Shown: piece by piece, positions 52,816-61,497 of the stretch | How the letters are laid out: every line of letters begins with the position of its first letter | Position numbering within the stretch: the first letter of the stretch is position 1 | Source of the DNA: CAJQQK01 sp963696075 | Lineage (GTDB): Bacteria; Pseudomonadota; Alphaproteobacteria; Rhizobiales; Hyphomicrobiaceae | Direction of reading: 5' to 3' | NCBI GenBank assembly: GCA_963696075.1 | Contig: CAVOJD010000002.1 | Location: forward strand, 186,001 to 250,000 | DNA length: 64,000 nucleotides | Notes under the pieces: generated by a model | What the model was told of the DNA's origin: nothing | The model's database searches: none | The model's input: the letters and a program-made list of their open reading frames with translations, nothing else | Translations under genes and position numbers: made by a program

Positions 52816-53193
52816 TTAGCGGGTGGCTTTTTTCTTGCCTGCGATCGCCTTCGCAGGGCCCTTGCGGGTCCGCGCGTTGGTGTGCGTGCGCTGCCCGCGA
52901 ACCGGCAGATTGCGGCGATGGCGCAGGCCCCGGTAGCAGCCAAGGTCCATCAGACGCTTGATGTTCATCGCCACTTCCCGGCGCAGATCACCCTCGACCT
53001 GATAGTCCCGGTCAATCGCTTCACGCACCTGCAGCACTTCTGCATCCGAAAGCTCGTTGACCCGCCGCTCGGCCGGAATCCCGACCGTCGCGCAGATCTG
53101 CTTCGCGAACGCCGGCCCGATGCCGTGAATGTACTGCAGCGCGATTACGACGCGCTTGCCCGTTGGAATGTTAACGCCTGCGATACGAGCCAA
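52816..53193 (-). CDS. rpsM: 30S ribosomal protein S13
   Basis: A 125-residue protein of the subunit head. ARIAGVNIPTGKRVVIALQ opens it; GIGPAFAKQICATVGI near 27; the C-terminal RNA-binding end has LPVRGQRTHTNARTRKGP. The start is TTG at 53193 with AGGAGA upstream; the ATG 54 bases earlier gives a non-family leader. Confidence 0.97.
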   Translation of the reverse strand: MARIAGVNIPTGKRVVIALQYIHGIGPAFAKQICATVGIPAERRVNELSDAEVLQVREAIDRDYQVEGDLRREVAMNIKRLMDLGCYRGLRHRRNLPVRGQRTHTNARTRKGPAKAIAGKKKATR

Positions 53194-53491
53194 GGCCGTC
53201 TCCTGCTTCTTTGGTCTCTGATCGGGCCTTGCGGCCCAAGTAATCACGGATGTGCACCGGAATTCCTGAATTCCGAAACGAAAACAGCGCGAGACACAGC
53301 GCCCGCGACCCGCTGCATCCCTCGTTTGAAACCTGTCATGCGGCCCTGGACCCCAGAGCCATTCACCATATCAGGGACGTGTCGCCAGATTTTCCGGCGC
53401 CTGCGATCCCAAAGTGCGTCATGAAAGCGCACGTTGTACTAGAGCACAATCTCCCCGTCAACGCTTCCTGCCGCGGCATGCTGACACGAAC

Positions 53492-54073
53492 TCAGCCCGC
53501 CAAAATCCGGTCGATCGCCGCTGCGACCTCGTCGATGCTTTCCATCCCGTCAACCGTCTGTAGACGTCCCGTCTCGGCGTAATAGGACGACACCGGCGCC
53601 GTCTGTTCACGATAGGCATCAAGCCGCTGCTTGAAGGCGACCGGATTGTCATCCTTGCGCACCGGCAGCCCCGCAGCCTCAGTCTCCCGGACCCGGTTTT
53701 CAATCCGCGCCAGCAGCACGTCCGGGTCGACTTTGAGCTCGATAATGGCATCGAGCATCAGGCCCTTGTCCTCAAGCATCCGATCGAGAGCTGATGCCTG
53801 CGCAACCGTTCTCGGGAAACCATCAAGAATGAACCCATTGGCGCAATCCTGAGCCTCGATCCGGTCTGACACGATGCCGATCACAATTTCATCGGAAACC
53901 AGCGCGCCGGCCTCCATCACAGCCTTCGCCTTGAGCCCGATCGGTGTTTCCGCCTTCACCGCCGCCCGCAACATATCGCCTGTCGAAAGCTGCGCGATGC
54001 CGTACTTCTTGACGATACGTTCGGACTGCGTGCCCTTGCCGGCGCCTGGCGGGCCTAGGAAGACTATTTTCAT
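53492..54073 (-). CDS. adk: Adenylate kinase
   Basis: A 193-residue enzyme making two ADP from ATP and AMP. P-loop LGPPGAGKGTQSERI at 5-19; AMP site QLSTGDMLRAAV near 29; NGFILDGFPRTVAQA near 78. The LID is short (VRKDDNPVAFKQRLDAY), with no zinc Cys, the alphaproteobacterial form. Its ATG overlaps the secY stop by four bases. Confidence 0.97.
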   Translation of the reverse strand: MKIVFLGPPGAGKGTQSERIVKKYGIAQLSTGDMLRAAVKAETPIGLKAKAVMEAGALVSDEIVIGIVSDRIEAQDCANGFILDGFPRTVAQASALDRMLEDKGLMLDAIIELKVDPDVLLARIENRVRETEAAGLPVRKDDNPVAFKQRLDAYREQTAPVSSYYAETGRLQTVDGMESIDEVAAAIDRILAG

Positions 54074-55446
54074 CGCCGCTTCTTACCCCCCCCGCCGCGC
54101 AGTTTGGATTTTTGGATAAGGCCTTCATACTGGTGCGCGACAAGGTGGCTTTGAACTTGTGACACCGTGTCCATCGTCACCGAGACCGCGATCAGCAGGG
54201 ATGTCCCGCCAAGCACCGCCCCGAACGACGCCGGCACCCCGACGTTGGCGATCAAAAGCTCCGGTAGCAAACACACCGCCGCGAGATAAATGGCGCCCAC
54301 CGTCGTAATCCGCGTGAGCACGTAATCGATATACTTCGCGGTCTGCTCACCGGGACGGTACCCCGGCAGAAAGCCGCCATACTTGCGCAGGTTGTCCGCC
54401 GTCTCCTGCGGATTGAACACGACCGCCGTATAGAAGAAGCAGAAGAAGATGATCAGCACGACATAGAACAGCATATGCAGCGGCTGCCCATAGCCGAGCG
54501 CCGCCGTGATCCACTGCAGCCACTCCGGCGACTGAGTGCCCGGCCCGGCCGAGAACTGGGCCGCGGTAATCGGCAGCAACAGCAGCGACGAGGCGAAAAT
54601 CGGCGGAATGACACCGGCCGAGTTGAGCTTCAACGGCAGATGCGAGCTGTCGCCCTGGAACATCCGGTTACCAACCTGGCGCTTCGGATACTGCACCAGC
54701 AGCCGCCGCTGTGCGCGCTCCATGAACACGATCACAACCACCGCCGCGATCATCGTCACCAGGAGCAGGATGAGCACGAACGCCGACAGCGCGCCCTGGC
54801 TTGACAGTTCGAACAGCTGCGCCACCGCCGTCGGCAGCGCCGCCACGATCCCTGCGAAGATGATCAGCGAAATACCGTTGCCAACGCCACGCGCCGTGAT
54901 CTGCTCGCCGAGCCACATCAGGAACATCGTGCCGCCAACCAGCGTGATCACGGTTGTCAGGCGGAAGAACCAGCCTGGCTCGGTCACGATCGGACCAATG
55001 CTCGACTGCGAGGCTTCGAGGCCGATCGAGATTCCATAGGCCTGAACGGATGCCAGCAGAACCGTCAGATAGCGCGTATACTGGTTGATCTGCTTGCGGC
55101 CCTGCTCGCCCTCTTTCTTGAGTGCGGCCAACCGCTTATCGACCGAACTCATGAGCTGCATGATGATCGACGCGGAAATGTAGGGCATGATGTTGAGCGC
55201 GAAGATCGCCATCCGCTCCACCGCCCCGCCGGCGAACATGTTGAACATGCCAAGGATGCCGGACGACTGGCTCTGGAAGGCTTCCGCAAACGCCTGCGGA
55301 TCAATCCCGGGCAGCGGAATGAACGTTCCGAACCGGTAGACAAGGAGTGCCCCCAGCGTGAACCAGATCCGCTTCTTGAGTTCCTCCGCCTTCGCAAAGG
55401 CGCCGAAATTCAAGTTGGCGGCAAGTTGTTCAGCGGCGGATGCCAT
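54070..55446 (-). CDS. secY: Protein translocase subunit SecY
   Basis: A 458-residue channel with ten membrane helices. LPGIDPQAFAEAFQSQSSG near 48, FNMFAGGAVERMAIFALNI, and later LLVQYPKRQVGNR near 250 and KYGGFLPGYRPGEQT near 365, where the cytosolic loops bind SecA and ribosomes. Partner genes secE/secG are not in the window. 281 bases separate it from rplO; no gene is seen there. Confidence 0.97.
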   Translation of the reverse strand: MASAAEQLAANLNFGAFAKAEELKKRIWFTLGALLVYRFGTFIPLPGIDPQAFAEAFQSQSSGILGMFNMFAGGAVERMAIFALNIMPYISASIIMQLMSSVDKRLAALKKEGEQGRKQINQYTRYLTVLLASVQAYGISIGLEASQSSIGPIVTEPGWFFRLTTVITLVGGTMFLMWLGEQITARGVGNGISLIIFAGIVAALPTAVAQLFELSSQGALSAFVLILLLVTMIAAVVVIVFMERAQRRLLVQYPKRQVGNRMFQGDSSHLPLKLNSAGVIPPIFASSLLLLPITAAQFSAGPGTQSPEWLQWITAALGYGQPLHMLFYVVLIIFFCFFYTAVVFNPQETADNLRKYGGFLPGYRPGEQTAKYIDYVLTRITTVGAIYLAAVCLLPELLIANVGVPASFGAVLGGTSLLIAVSVTMDTVSQVQSHLVAHQYEGLIQKSKLRGGGGKKRR

Positions 55447-55726
55447 GCTCGTTCCCCTGAAGCCTGAGTGTCCAAGTCCGACGCGCGAACGCCTCGAACC
55501 TGTGCGCGATCAGCCTCTCGAAAGCCCTAGTCGAACAGCCCGTTCCATCGGCGTGTGCCGAACCGGACAAAAACTGCTCTCGTACGTGCCAAAGCGGCCG
55601 CGCTGGTCTCACGCTGCCGCCTGATATCTCGATGATCCACTTCTGAGCCACCCGGACCCGGTTGTGAATGCTGTCCATCGTCACACCGGGGCGGACAATT
55701 GCCCTGCCCGCACCGGCCCATCGGAC

Positions 55727-56254
55727 CTACTTTGAATTCTTCGCCTTCTTGTCGGCCGTCTTCTGGCGCTTGGCTTCATCTGCCTCCAGCACCTTCTTCT
55801 CAATGATGTTGACCGATCCACCCGCCTTTTCAATGGCAGCCCGCGCACTTTCTGTTGCGTGATCGGCCGTCACATTGACCGACGCCTTGATCTCGCCGCC
55901 GCCCAGAATGCGCACGCCGTCCTTGGCGCGGCGCAGAACGCCGCCGGCAACCAGGCTCTCGACCGTGATCGGCTGGCTCGCATCGATCCGCCCATCATCA
56001 ATGGCAACCTGCAGCGCACCGACATTGATCGCGTTGAAGTCCTTCCGCCGCCACTTCGTGAAGCCACGCTTCGGCAGCCGCCGGTAAAGCGGCATCTGGC
56101 CGCCTTCGAAACCCTTGATGGCAACGCCCGTGCGCGACTTCTGACCCTTGACGCCGCGCCCGGCGGTCTTGCCGAGCCCCGACCCGATCCCGCGTCCAAC
56201 GCGAACGCGCCGCTTCAGCGCGCCGGGATTATCGTTGAGTTCATTCAAGCGCAT
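55727..56254 (-). CDS. rplO: 50S ribosomal protein L15
   Basis: A 175-residue protein. LNELNDNPGALKRRVRVGRG opens it, the Gly-rich GSGLGKTAGRGVKGQKSR follows, and GGQMPLYRRLPKRGFTKW lies near 52. The C-terminal Lys-rich extension ends ADKKAKNSK. ATG 56254 is preferred; an ATG three codons earlier is possible but too close to GAGAGG. Confidence 0.97.
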   Translation of the reverse strand: MRLNELNDNPGALKRRVRVGRGIGSGLGKTAGRGVKGQKSRTGVAIKGFEGGQMPLYRRLPKRGFTKWRRKDFNAINVGALQVAIDDGRIDASQPITVESLVAGGVLRRAKDGVRILGGGEIKASVNVTADHATESARAAIEKAGGSVNIIEKKVLEADEAKRQKTADKKAKNSK

Positions 56255-56353
56255 AGCGCTCATCCTCTCGACTTGACTTGACCTCACCGCCCGTGGCCGA
56301 TGACGCCCGTTTCAATTGTTCCGCAAACCAGCGCCCGCCTCAGCGGTTCGCGC

Positions 56354-56548
56354 TCAATCCACAACTCTGACGAGATGTGCGACCTTGGCGATCATGCCAC
56401 GCACAGCCGGAGTATCCTCCAGCGTCCGCCGCCGGTTCATCTTGTTGAGCCCGAGCCCGACCAGCGTCTTGCGCTGCCGCGGGTCGCGTCTCAGCGGCGA
56501 TCCGATCTGCTCGACCGTCACCGTCTTGCCCGAAGCTGCATCTGCCAT
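56354..56548 (-). CDS. rpmD: 50S ribosomal protein L30
   Basis: A 64-residue protein, the usual bacterial short form. VTVEQIGSPLRRDPRQRKTL then GLGLNKMNRRRTLEDTPAVR, and closing IAKVAHLVRVVD, are typical. Lies between rpsE and rplO. Confidence 0.96.
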   Translation of the reverse strand: MADAASGKTVTVEQIGSPLRRDPRQRKTLVGLGLNKMNRRRTLEDTPAVRGMIAKVAHLVRVVD

Positions 56549-56613
56549 CGTCTAGCGCTTTCCTTCTAAGCCCGAAGTGCGTCGGCGCCGCTCATCCGCG
56601 ACGCCCGCCAACC

Positions 56614-57225
56614 TCAGGCCGTTGCTTCACCACCGGCGGCTTCCGCCACCTCTTGTTCGCCCACCCCGTCACGGCGACGGGCATTGAGTTCGGCCGGCTT
56701 CTTGCCACGGCGCTGAGCAACCGCCCGTGGCGGCTCCTGATGCGCCAGTGCATCGAACGTTGCACGAACCACGTTGTAGGGGTTCGACGTCCCAAGCGAC
56801 TTGGCCACGACATCCTGGATACCCAGCATCTCGAACACGGCGCGCATGGCACCGCCAGCAATGATACCGGTGCCCGGAGGCGCCGCACGCACGACGACCC
56901 GTCCCGCGCCGTGCCGGCCGGTCCCATCATGGTCCAGCGTACGACCTTCACGCAGGTGCACCCGGATCATCGACCGCCGCGCTGCCTCGTTGGCTTTACG
57001 GATCGCTTCGGGAACTTCGCGCGCCTTGCCGTGGCCGAAGCCAACCCGGCCGTTCATGTCGCCAACGATCACAAGGGCGGCGAAGCCGAACCGCTTACCA
57101 CCCTTCACCGTTTTCGCGACGCGGTTGATGTGAACCAGCTTGTCGGTGAATTCGCTGTCTTCACGATCGCGCTCACGATCGCGTCCACGGCCTCGGCCGC
57201 CATCTCTGTCAGGGGAACGTGCCAA
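56614..57225 (-). CDS. rpsE: 30S ribosomal protein S5
   Basis: A 203-residue protein with the double-stranded RNA-binding domain (LVHINRVAKTVKGGKRFGF near 30) and the C-terminal domain (GTGIIAGGAMRAVFEMLGI near 128). It differs from shorter homologues by an Arg/Asp-rich N-terminal extension (GGRGRGRDRERDRED) and an Ala/Glu-rich tail. It takes part in translational fidelity. Confidence 0.97.
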   Translation of the reverse strand: MARSPDRDGGRGRGRDRERDREDSEFTDKLVHINRVAKTVKGGKRFGFAALVIVGDMNGRVGFGHGKAREVPEAIRKANEAARRSMIRVHLREGRTLDHDGTGRHGAGRVVVRAAPPGTGIIAGGAMRAVFEMLGIQDVVAKSLGTSNPYNVVRATFDALAHQEPPRAVAQRRGKKPAELNARRRDGVGEQEVAEAAGGEATA

Positions 57226-57246
57226 CTTGATTGCCTCTCTCGAACC

Positions 57247-57606
57247 TTAGAAATCCAGGCCGCCTTCGCGCGCCCCGTCAGCCAGTGCCTTGATCCGGCC
57301 GTGATACAGATAACCGCCGCGATCGAACACGACCTCCTTGACGCCGGCGGCGATCGCGCGTTCCGCAATCACCTTGCCGACGACTTCGGCGGCCGTCTTG
57401 TCGCTGCCCTTGTCGATCTTCTGGCGCAGATCCTTGTCGAGCGTCGATGCCGCCGCCAGCGTGTGGCCGTTTGCATCATCGATGATCTGCGCATAGATAT
57501 TTTTCGACGAGCGGAACACCGAAAGCCTCGGACGCCCGTTCGCAACGCGACGGAGATTGCGCCTGACGCGTCCAGCGCGCCGGTCGAATTGAGAAAGCGA
57601 AGCCAT
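57247..57606 (-). CDS. rplR: 50S ribosomal protein L18
   Basis: A 119-residue 5S-rRNA-binding protein. RRNLRRVANGRPRLSVFRSS opens the fold; KNIYAQIIDDANGHTLAAAS follows; the end FDRGGYLYHGRIKALADGAR is diagnostic. Between rplF and rpsE with short gaps. Confidence 0.98.
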   Translation of the reverse strand: MASLSQFDRRAGRVRRNLRRVANGRPRLSVFRSSKNIYAQIIDDANGHTLAAASTLDKDLRQKIDKGSDKTAAEVVGKVIAERAIAAGVKEVVFDRGGYLYHGRIKALADGAREGGLDF

Positions 57607-57621
57607 GATTGAAAAGCGCCC

Positions 57622-58164
57622 TTACTTCTTCTTGCCTTCCTTGCGGAAGATGTATTCGCCCTGATAGCGCACGCCCTTGCCCTGGTAGGGCTCCGGCGGC
57701 CGGTATCCGCGGATCTCGGCAGCGACCTGTCCGACCTGCTGCTTGTTGATGCCCGTGACCGTGATGATTTCCTGCTTGTTGCCACCGACGATCACGTCGA
57801 CTCCGGTTGGAACCTTGTGCAGCACCTCGTGGCTGAACCCGAGGTTGAGCTGCAGCGTGTCCTTGCCCTTCATCTGCGCGCGGTAGCCGACGCCCTGGAT
57901 CTCGAGCGTCTTCGTGAAGCCATCGGTTACGCCCTGCATCAGGTTCGCAACCATGGTCCGCGACATGCCCCACATCGAGCGCGCCTTCTTGGTGTCGTCC
58001 GCCGGCGTGAAGACGAAACCATCATCGGTCTTCTCGATCTTGACGTCATCCGGCACCGTGAACGACAACTCGCCCTTGGGCCCCTTCACCTGAAGGTGCT
58101 GACCCTCGAGCGTTACCGTCACCTTATCCGGCACCGGCACCGGTTTTTTGCCAATACGTGACAT
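57622..58164 (-). CDS. rplF: 50S ribosomal protein L6
   Basis: A 180-residue protein with two similar domains. MSRIGKKPVPVPDKVTV opens it; MWGMSRTMVANLMQGVTDGF near 64; and EIRGYRPPEPYQGKGVRYQG near 150 is the family signature close to the C-terminus. Confidence 0.98.
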   Translation of the reverse strand: MSRIGKKPVPVPDKVTVTLEGQHLQVKGPKGELSFTVPDDVKIEKTDDGFVFTPADDTKKARSMWGMSRTMVANLMQGVTDGFTKTLEIQGVGYRAQMKGKDTLQLNLGFSHEVLHKVPTGVDVIVGGNKQEIITVTGINKQQVGQVAAEIRGYRPPEPYQGKGVRYQGEYIFRKEGKKK

Positions 58165-58255
58165 GACGTTTCAACCTTTCATGCACCGGGATGAGATCTC
58201 CATCACCCCTGAACTCCGTGGAACCCGCCAGGGGCCCACCTTCGAATGACCAGCC

Positions 58256-58654
58256 TTAGAACACGTTGCAGAGGATCTCACCGCCAACGTTCTCTTCGCG
58301 CGCGCGCCAGTCGGACATCACGCCCTTCGGCGTCGACAGGATCGCAACACCAAGACCGTTCGACACCGTCGGGATGTCCTTGACGGCCGAGTAGACCCGC
58401 CGCCCAGGCTTCGACACGCGCTTGATCTCGCGGATCGCCGGCTGCCCGTTGGTATACTTGAGCTCGATCTCGATTTCCGCTTGGGCGCCTTTTTGCTCGA
58501 CCTGCGTGAAACCGCGGATATAGCCCTCGTCCTGCAGGACTTCGAGCACGTTGGTGCGCAGCTTGGACGCCGGCGTCGACGTCTTCGGCCGGCGGCGCAT
58601 CTGTGCGTTGCGGATACGGGTGAGCATGTCACCGAGGGGATCGTTCATTGGCAT
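58256..58654 (-). CDS. rpsH: 30S ribosomal protein S8
   Basis: A 132-residue 16S-binding protein. NDPLGDMLTRIRNAQMRRRP opens it; SKPGRRVYSAVKDIP near 80; and GVAILSTPKGVMSDWRA near 102 is diagnostic. GGAGG precedes the ATG at 58654. Confidence 0.98.
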   Translation of the reverse strand: MPMNDPLGDMLTRIRNAQMRRRPKTSTPASKLRTNVLEVLQDEGYIRGFTQVEQKGAQAEIEIELKYTNGQPAIREIKRVSKPGRRVYSAVKDIPTVSNGLGVAILSTPKGVMSDWRAREENVGGEILCNVF

Positions 58655-58667
58655 CTGGAGATCCTCC

Positions 58668-58973
58668 TTACCAGCTCGACTTCGTCATGCCAGGGATCAT
58701 GCCCTGCGAGGCAAGCTCGCGCAGCTGGTTCCGGCAGATCTTCATTTTGCGATAGAACGCCCGCGGACGCCCTGTGATTTCACACCGGTTACGCACCCGC
58801 GTCTTGGACGAATTGCGCGGCAGTTCGGCAAGCTTGAGCTGGGCGGCAAAACGCTCTTCCATCGGCCTCGTGCGATCATCGATGATCGCCTTCAGGGCCG
58901 CGCGCTTTCCTGCGTACTGCTCAACCATGCGGCGCCGCCGCTTGTTCGTCTCGATCTTGCTCTCTTTAGCCAT
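58668..58973 (-). CDS. rpsN: 30S ribosomal protein S14
   Basis: A 101-residue, zinc-free long form: no CxxC pairs. MAKESKIETNKRRRRMVEQ opens it; RVRNRCEITGRPRAFYRKM near 60; LRELASQGMIPGMTKSSW closes it. 13 bases from rpsH. Confidence 0.98.
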   Translation of the reverse strand: MAKESKIETNKRRRRMVEQYAGKRAALKAIIDDRTRPMEERFAAQLKLAELPRNSSKTRVRNRCEITGRPRAFYRKMKICRNQLRELASQGMIPGMTKSSW

Positions 58974-59024
58974 CTAAATCTCCGGAGGCCTTCCAGCACA
59001 TGCTGTGGTTCCTCTGATTGTTGC

Positions 59025-59618
59025 CTACTCGGGGAACGGGAAGTTGAGCTGCTTGAGCAGCGCACGCGCCTCAGCGTCCGTCTTGGCACTGGTCACCACG
59101 ATGATGTCCATGCCCCAGATTTCATCGACCTTGTCGTAATCGATTTCCGGAAACACGATGTGCTCCTTGAGCCCCATCGCGAAATTGCCCCGGCCATCGA
59201 AGCTCTTCGCGTTGAGCCCGCGGAAATCCTTCACCCGCGGCAACGCAATCGTCGTCAGCCGGTCGAGGAATTCATACATCCGCATTCCGCGAAGCGTAAC
59301 CTTCGCCCCAAGCGCCATGCCTTCGCGCACCTTGAACGATGCGATCGATTTGCGCGCCCGCGTGATAACCGGCCGCTGACCGGTGATCAGGGCCAGGTCG
59401 TTCGCCGCGTTCTCGACCTTCTTGCGGTCGTTGACGGCCTCGCCGATGCCCATGTTCACGACGATCTTCTCAACCTTCGGCACCTGCATGACGTTCTTGT
59501 AGCTGAACTCTTCAAGCAGTGCCTTGCGCGCGGTCTCTTCGTAGAGCACCTTCGCGCGAGGCCGATAGTCGGCCGGCCGGGCCGCAACGCCCGCCTCTGC
59601 AGTTTGTCCTTCGGCCAT
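59025..59618 (-). CDS. rplE: 50S ribosomal protein L5
   Basis: A 197-residue 5S-rRNA-binding protein. After an N-terminal extension of about 15 residues (AEGQTAEAGVAARPAD), the core includes KVEKIVVNMGIGEAVND near 47 and TGQRPVITRARKSIASFKVR near 77; GMDIIVVTSAKTDAEARALL near the end is diagnostic. Confidence 0.97.
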   Translation of the reverse strand: MAEGQTAEAGVAARPADYRPRAKVLYEETARKALLEEFSYKNVMQVPKVEKIVVNMGIGEAVNDRKKVENAANDLALITGQRPVITRARKSIASFKVREGMALGAKVTLRGMRMYEFLDRLTTIALPRVKDFRGLNAKSFDGRGNFAMGLKEHIVFPEIDYDKVDEIWGMDIIVVTSAKTDAEARALLKQLNFPFPE

Positions 59619-59621
59619 CTC

Positions 59622-59948
59622 TTACGTCCTTTCCGGGATCAGCTCGCCGGAGCGCTTCGCATAGCGCACCTTCCGGCCATCCTCGAGAAACTTGAAACCG
59701 ACCCGCGTCGGCTTGCCATCCTGCGGATCTTCATGCGCCAGGTTCGACAGGTCGATCGCCGCTTCCTTGGAAACGATCCCGCCCTGCGCAGCAGCAGTCT
59801 GCTTCTGGTGACGGCGCACCATGTTGACGCCGCGCACAATCGCCCGGTTCTCTTTCGGCATCATGGTGAGAATCTCACCCTGCTTGCCCTGGTCACGCCC
59901 GGTCAGCACAACGACACGGTCGCCCTTCTTAAACTTCAACGACGGCAT
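59622..59948 (-). CDS. rplX: 50S ribosomal protein L24
   Basis: A 108-residue assembly-initiating protein with a KOW motif at the start: KKGDRVVVLTGRDQGKQGEI. GVNMVRRHQKQTAAAQGGIV follows. Three bases separate its stop from the rplE start region. Confidence 0.97.
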   Translation of the reverse strand: MPSLKFKKGDRVVVLTGRDQGKQGEILTMMPKENRAIVRGVNMVRRHQKQTAAAQGGIVSKEAAIDLSNLAHEDPQDGKPTRVGFKFLEDGRKVRYAKRSGELIPERT

Positions 59949-59951
59949 CGC

Positions 59952-60320
59952 TCACAAAACCTCCGGCGCGAGAGAAACAATCTTCATGTGGTTCTTGCCC
60001 CTGAGCTCACGCGTCACGGGCCCGAAGATACGCGTGCCAACCGGCTCACCCGAGGCGTTGATCAGCACCGCCGCGTTGCGGTCGAAGCGGATCAGCGAGC
60101 CATCCGGACGGCGGACACCCTTCGCCGTGCGAACCACCACGGCTTTCATCACTTGGCCCTTCTTGACGCGACCGCGCGGGATCGCCTCCTTGACGGACAC
60201 CACGATAATATCGCCGATTGAAGCGTACTTGCGCTTCGAACCGCCGATCACCTTGATGCACTGGACCCGGCGGGCGCCGGAATTGTCCGCGACATCGAGA
60301 TTAGTCTGCATCTGGATCAT
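59952..60320 (-). CDS. rplN: 50S ribosomal protein L14
   Basis: A 122-residue protein at the subunit interface. MIQMQTNLDVADNSGARRVQ opens it; VRTAKGVRRPDGSLIRFDRN near 70; and GTRIFGPVTRELRGKNHMKI near 100 is diagnostic. Full length. Confidence 0.98.
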   Translation of the reverse strand: MIQMQTNLDVADNSGARRVQCIKVIGGSKRKYASIGDIIVVSVKEAIPRGRVKKGQVMKAVVVRTAKGVRRPDGSLIRFDRNAAVLINASGEPVGTRIFGPVTRELRGKNHMKIVSLAPEVL

Positions 60321-60420
60321 CGGGCTTGTCCTTCAATCAATTCCTGTTTCGCCGCGAAACCGCAGCCGTTAGGAACGCGCAACCATTGCCCGCGCGCGCA
60401 CCCCGCTAACATCTTGACGC

Positions 60421-60663
60421 CTATTCGCCCTGCGGCGTGGCAACGAGCGCCCACCGCTTGAGCTTCGAAATCGGCGCCGTCTCTTGAATCCGCACCCGAT
60501 CACCCACCTTCGCCGAGTTGCTCTCGTCGTGTGCGTGATACTTCTTCGAGCGCCTGACGACCTTCTTGTAGAGCGGGTGCGTATAACGCCGCTCGACCTC
60601 GACAACGATCGTCTTGTCGGTCTTGTCCGACACTACCGTGCCTTGCAGAATGCGCTTGGGCAT
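60421..60663 (-). CDS. rpsQ: 30S ribosomal protein S17
   Basis: An 80-residue OB-fold protein. LQGTVVSDKTDKTIVVEVER near 5 and HPLYKKVVRRSKKYHAHDE near 30 are diagnostic. The end SKLKRWALVATPQGE is normal. Confidence 0.97.
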   Translation of the reverse strand: MPKRILQGTVVSDKTDKTIVVEVERRYTHPLYKKVVRRSKKYHAHDESNSAKVGDRVRIQETAPISKLKRWALVATPQGE

Positions 60664-60673
60664 TTATGACTCC

Positions 60674-60922
60674 TCAGCCGTTCGACGCCTGCTCCGCCTG
60701 CGCGGCGGGGGCTTGTTGTTTACGACCGGCGCCACCGGCCTTCCTTTGCCGCGCGATCGTCTTGATCCGCGCGATATCGCGACGCACCTGACGCACCCGC
60801 GCCGTGTTGTCGAGCTGGCCCGACGCCGCCTGGAAGCGCAGGTTGAACTGCTCGCGCTTCAGCTTGACCAGTTCATCGTCGAGCTGATCCAGCGTCAGGT
60901 CTTTAATCTCCGAGGGCTTCAT
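60674..60922 (-). CDS. rpmC: 50S ribosomal protein L29
   Basis: An 82-residue helical protein, long for L29 because of an Ala/Gln-rich tail (AGRKQQAPAAQAEQASNG). The core LRFQAASGQLDNTARVRQV and RRDIARIKTIARQR are diagnostic. ATG 60922 is chosen; another lies seven codons upstream. Confidence 0.95.
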   Translation of the reverse strand: MKPSEIKDLTLDQLDDELVKLKREQFNLRFQAASGQLDNTARVRQVRRDIARIKTIARQRKAGGAGRKQQAPAAQAEQASNG

Positions 60923-61005
60923 CGTCTCGAGGCCTTCTCTCATCTAACCGATGCCGTCACGGCATCGAACCACACCAATTATCCAGCCACGCCGTCCCGC
61001 CAACC

Positions 61006-61419
61006 TTAGGCGCCGACCCGCGTGATAACCCTCGTCTTGATCGGCAGCTTCGCAGCGCCCAGTCTCAACGCTTCGCGCGCCACATCATCCGGCACGCCGT
61101 CGAGTTCAAACATGATCCGGCCCGGGTGCACGCGCGCAGCCCAGTAATCCGGCGAGCCCTTGCCCTTGCCCATCCGCACTTCCGCCGGCTTCGACGACAC
61201 CGGCAGATCCGGGAAGATCCGGATCCACACGCGCCCGGCCCGCTTCATGTGCCGCGTGATCGCGCGTCGTGCCGCCTCGATCTGGCGCGCCGTGATGCGC
61301 TCCGGTTCGACCGCCTTGAGGCCATGCGAACCGAAATTCAGCGTCGTGCCACCTTTGGCCGTACCTTTGATCCGCCCTTTGTGCGCCTTGCGGAACTTCG
61401 TGCGCTTTGGCTGCAGCAT
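61006..61419 (-). CDS. rplP: 50S ribosomal protein L16
   Basis: A 137-residue protein near the A-site tRNA. MLQPKRTKFRKAHKGRIKG opens it; RITARQIEAARRAITRHMKR near 40; RMGKGKGSPDYWAARVHPGR near 81. Full length. Confidence 0.98.
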   Translation of the reverse strand: MLQPKRTKFRKAHKGRIKGTAKGGTTLNFGSHGLKAVEPERITARQIEAARRAITRHMKRAGRVWIRIFPDLPVSSKPAEVRMGKGKGSPDYWAARVHPGRIMFELDGVPDDVAREALRLGAAKLPIKTRVITRVGA

Positions 61420-61497
61420 TGTCTCAAACCTTCTCTTCTCGAATGAGCGTCACCGGCCCATCAGCGAGGCCGGCCCCCGCACACATCGCTCAAACCG

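Noticed and set aside
53194..53491. rpmJ (L36) or another small gene between adk and rpsM
   Set aside because: No short Cys/His-containing basic frame was found; the gap appears non-coding.
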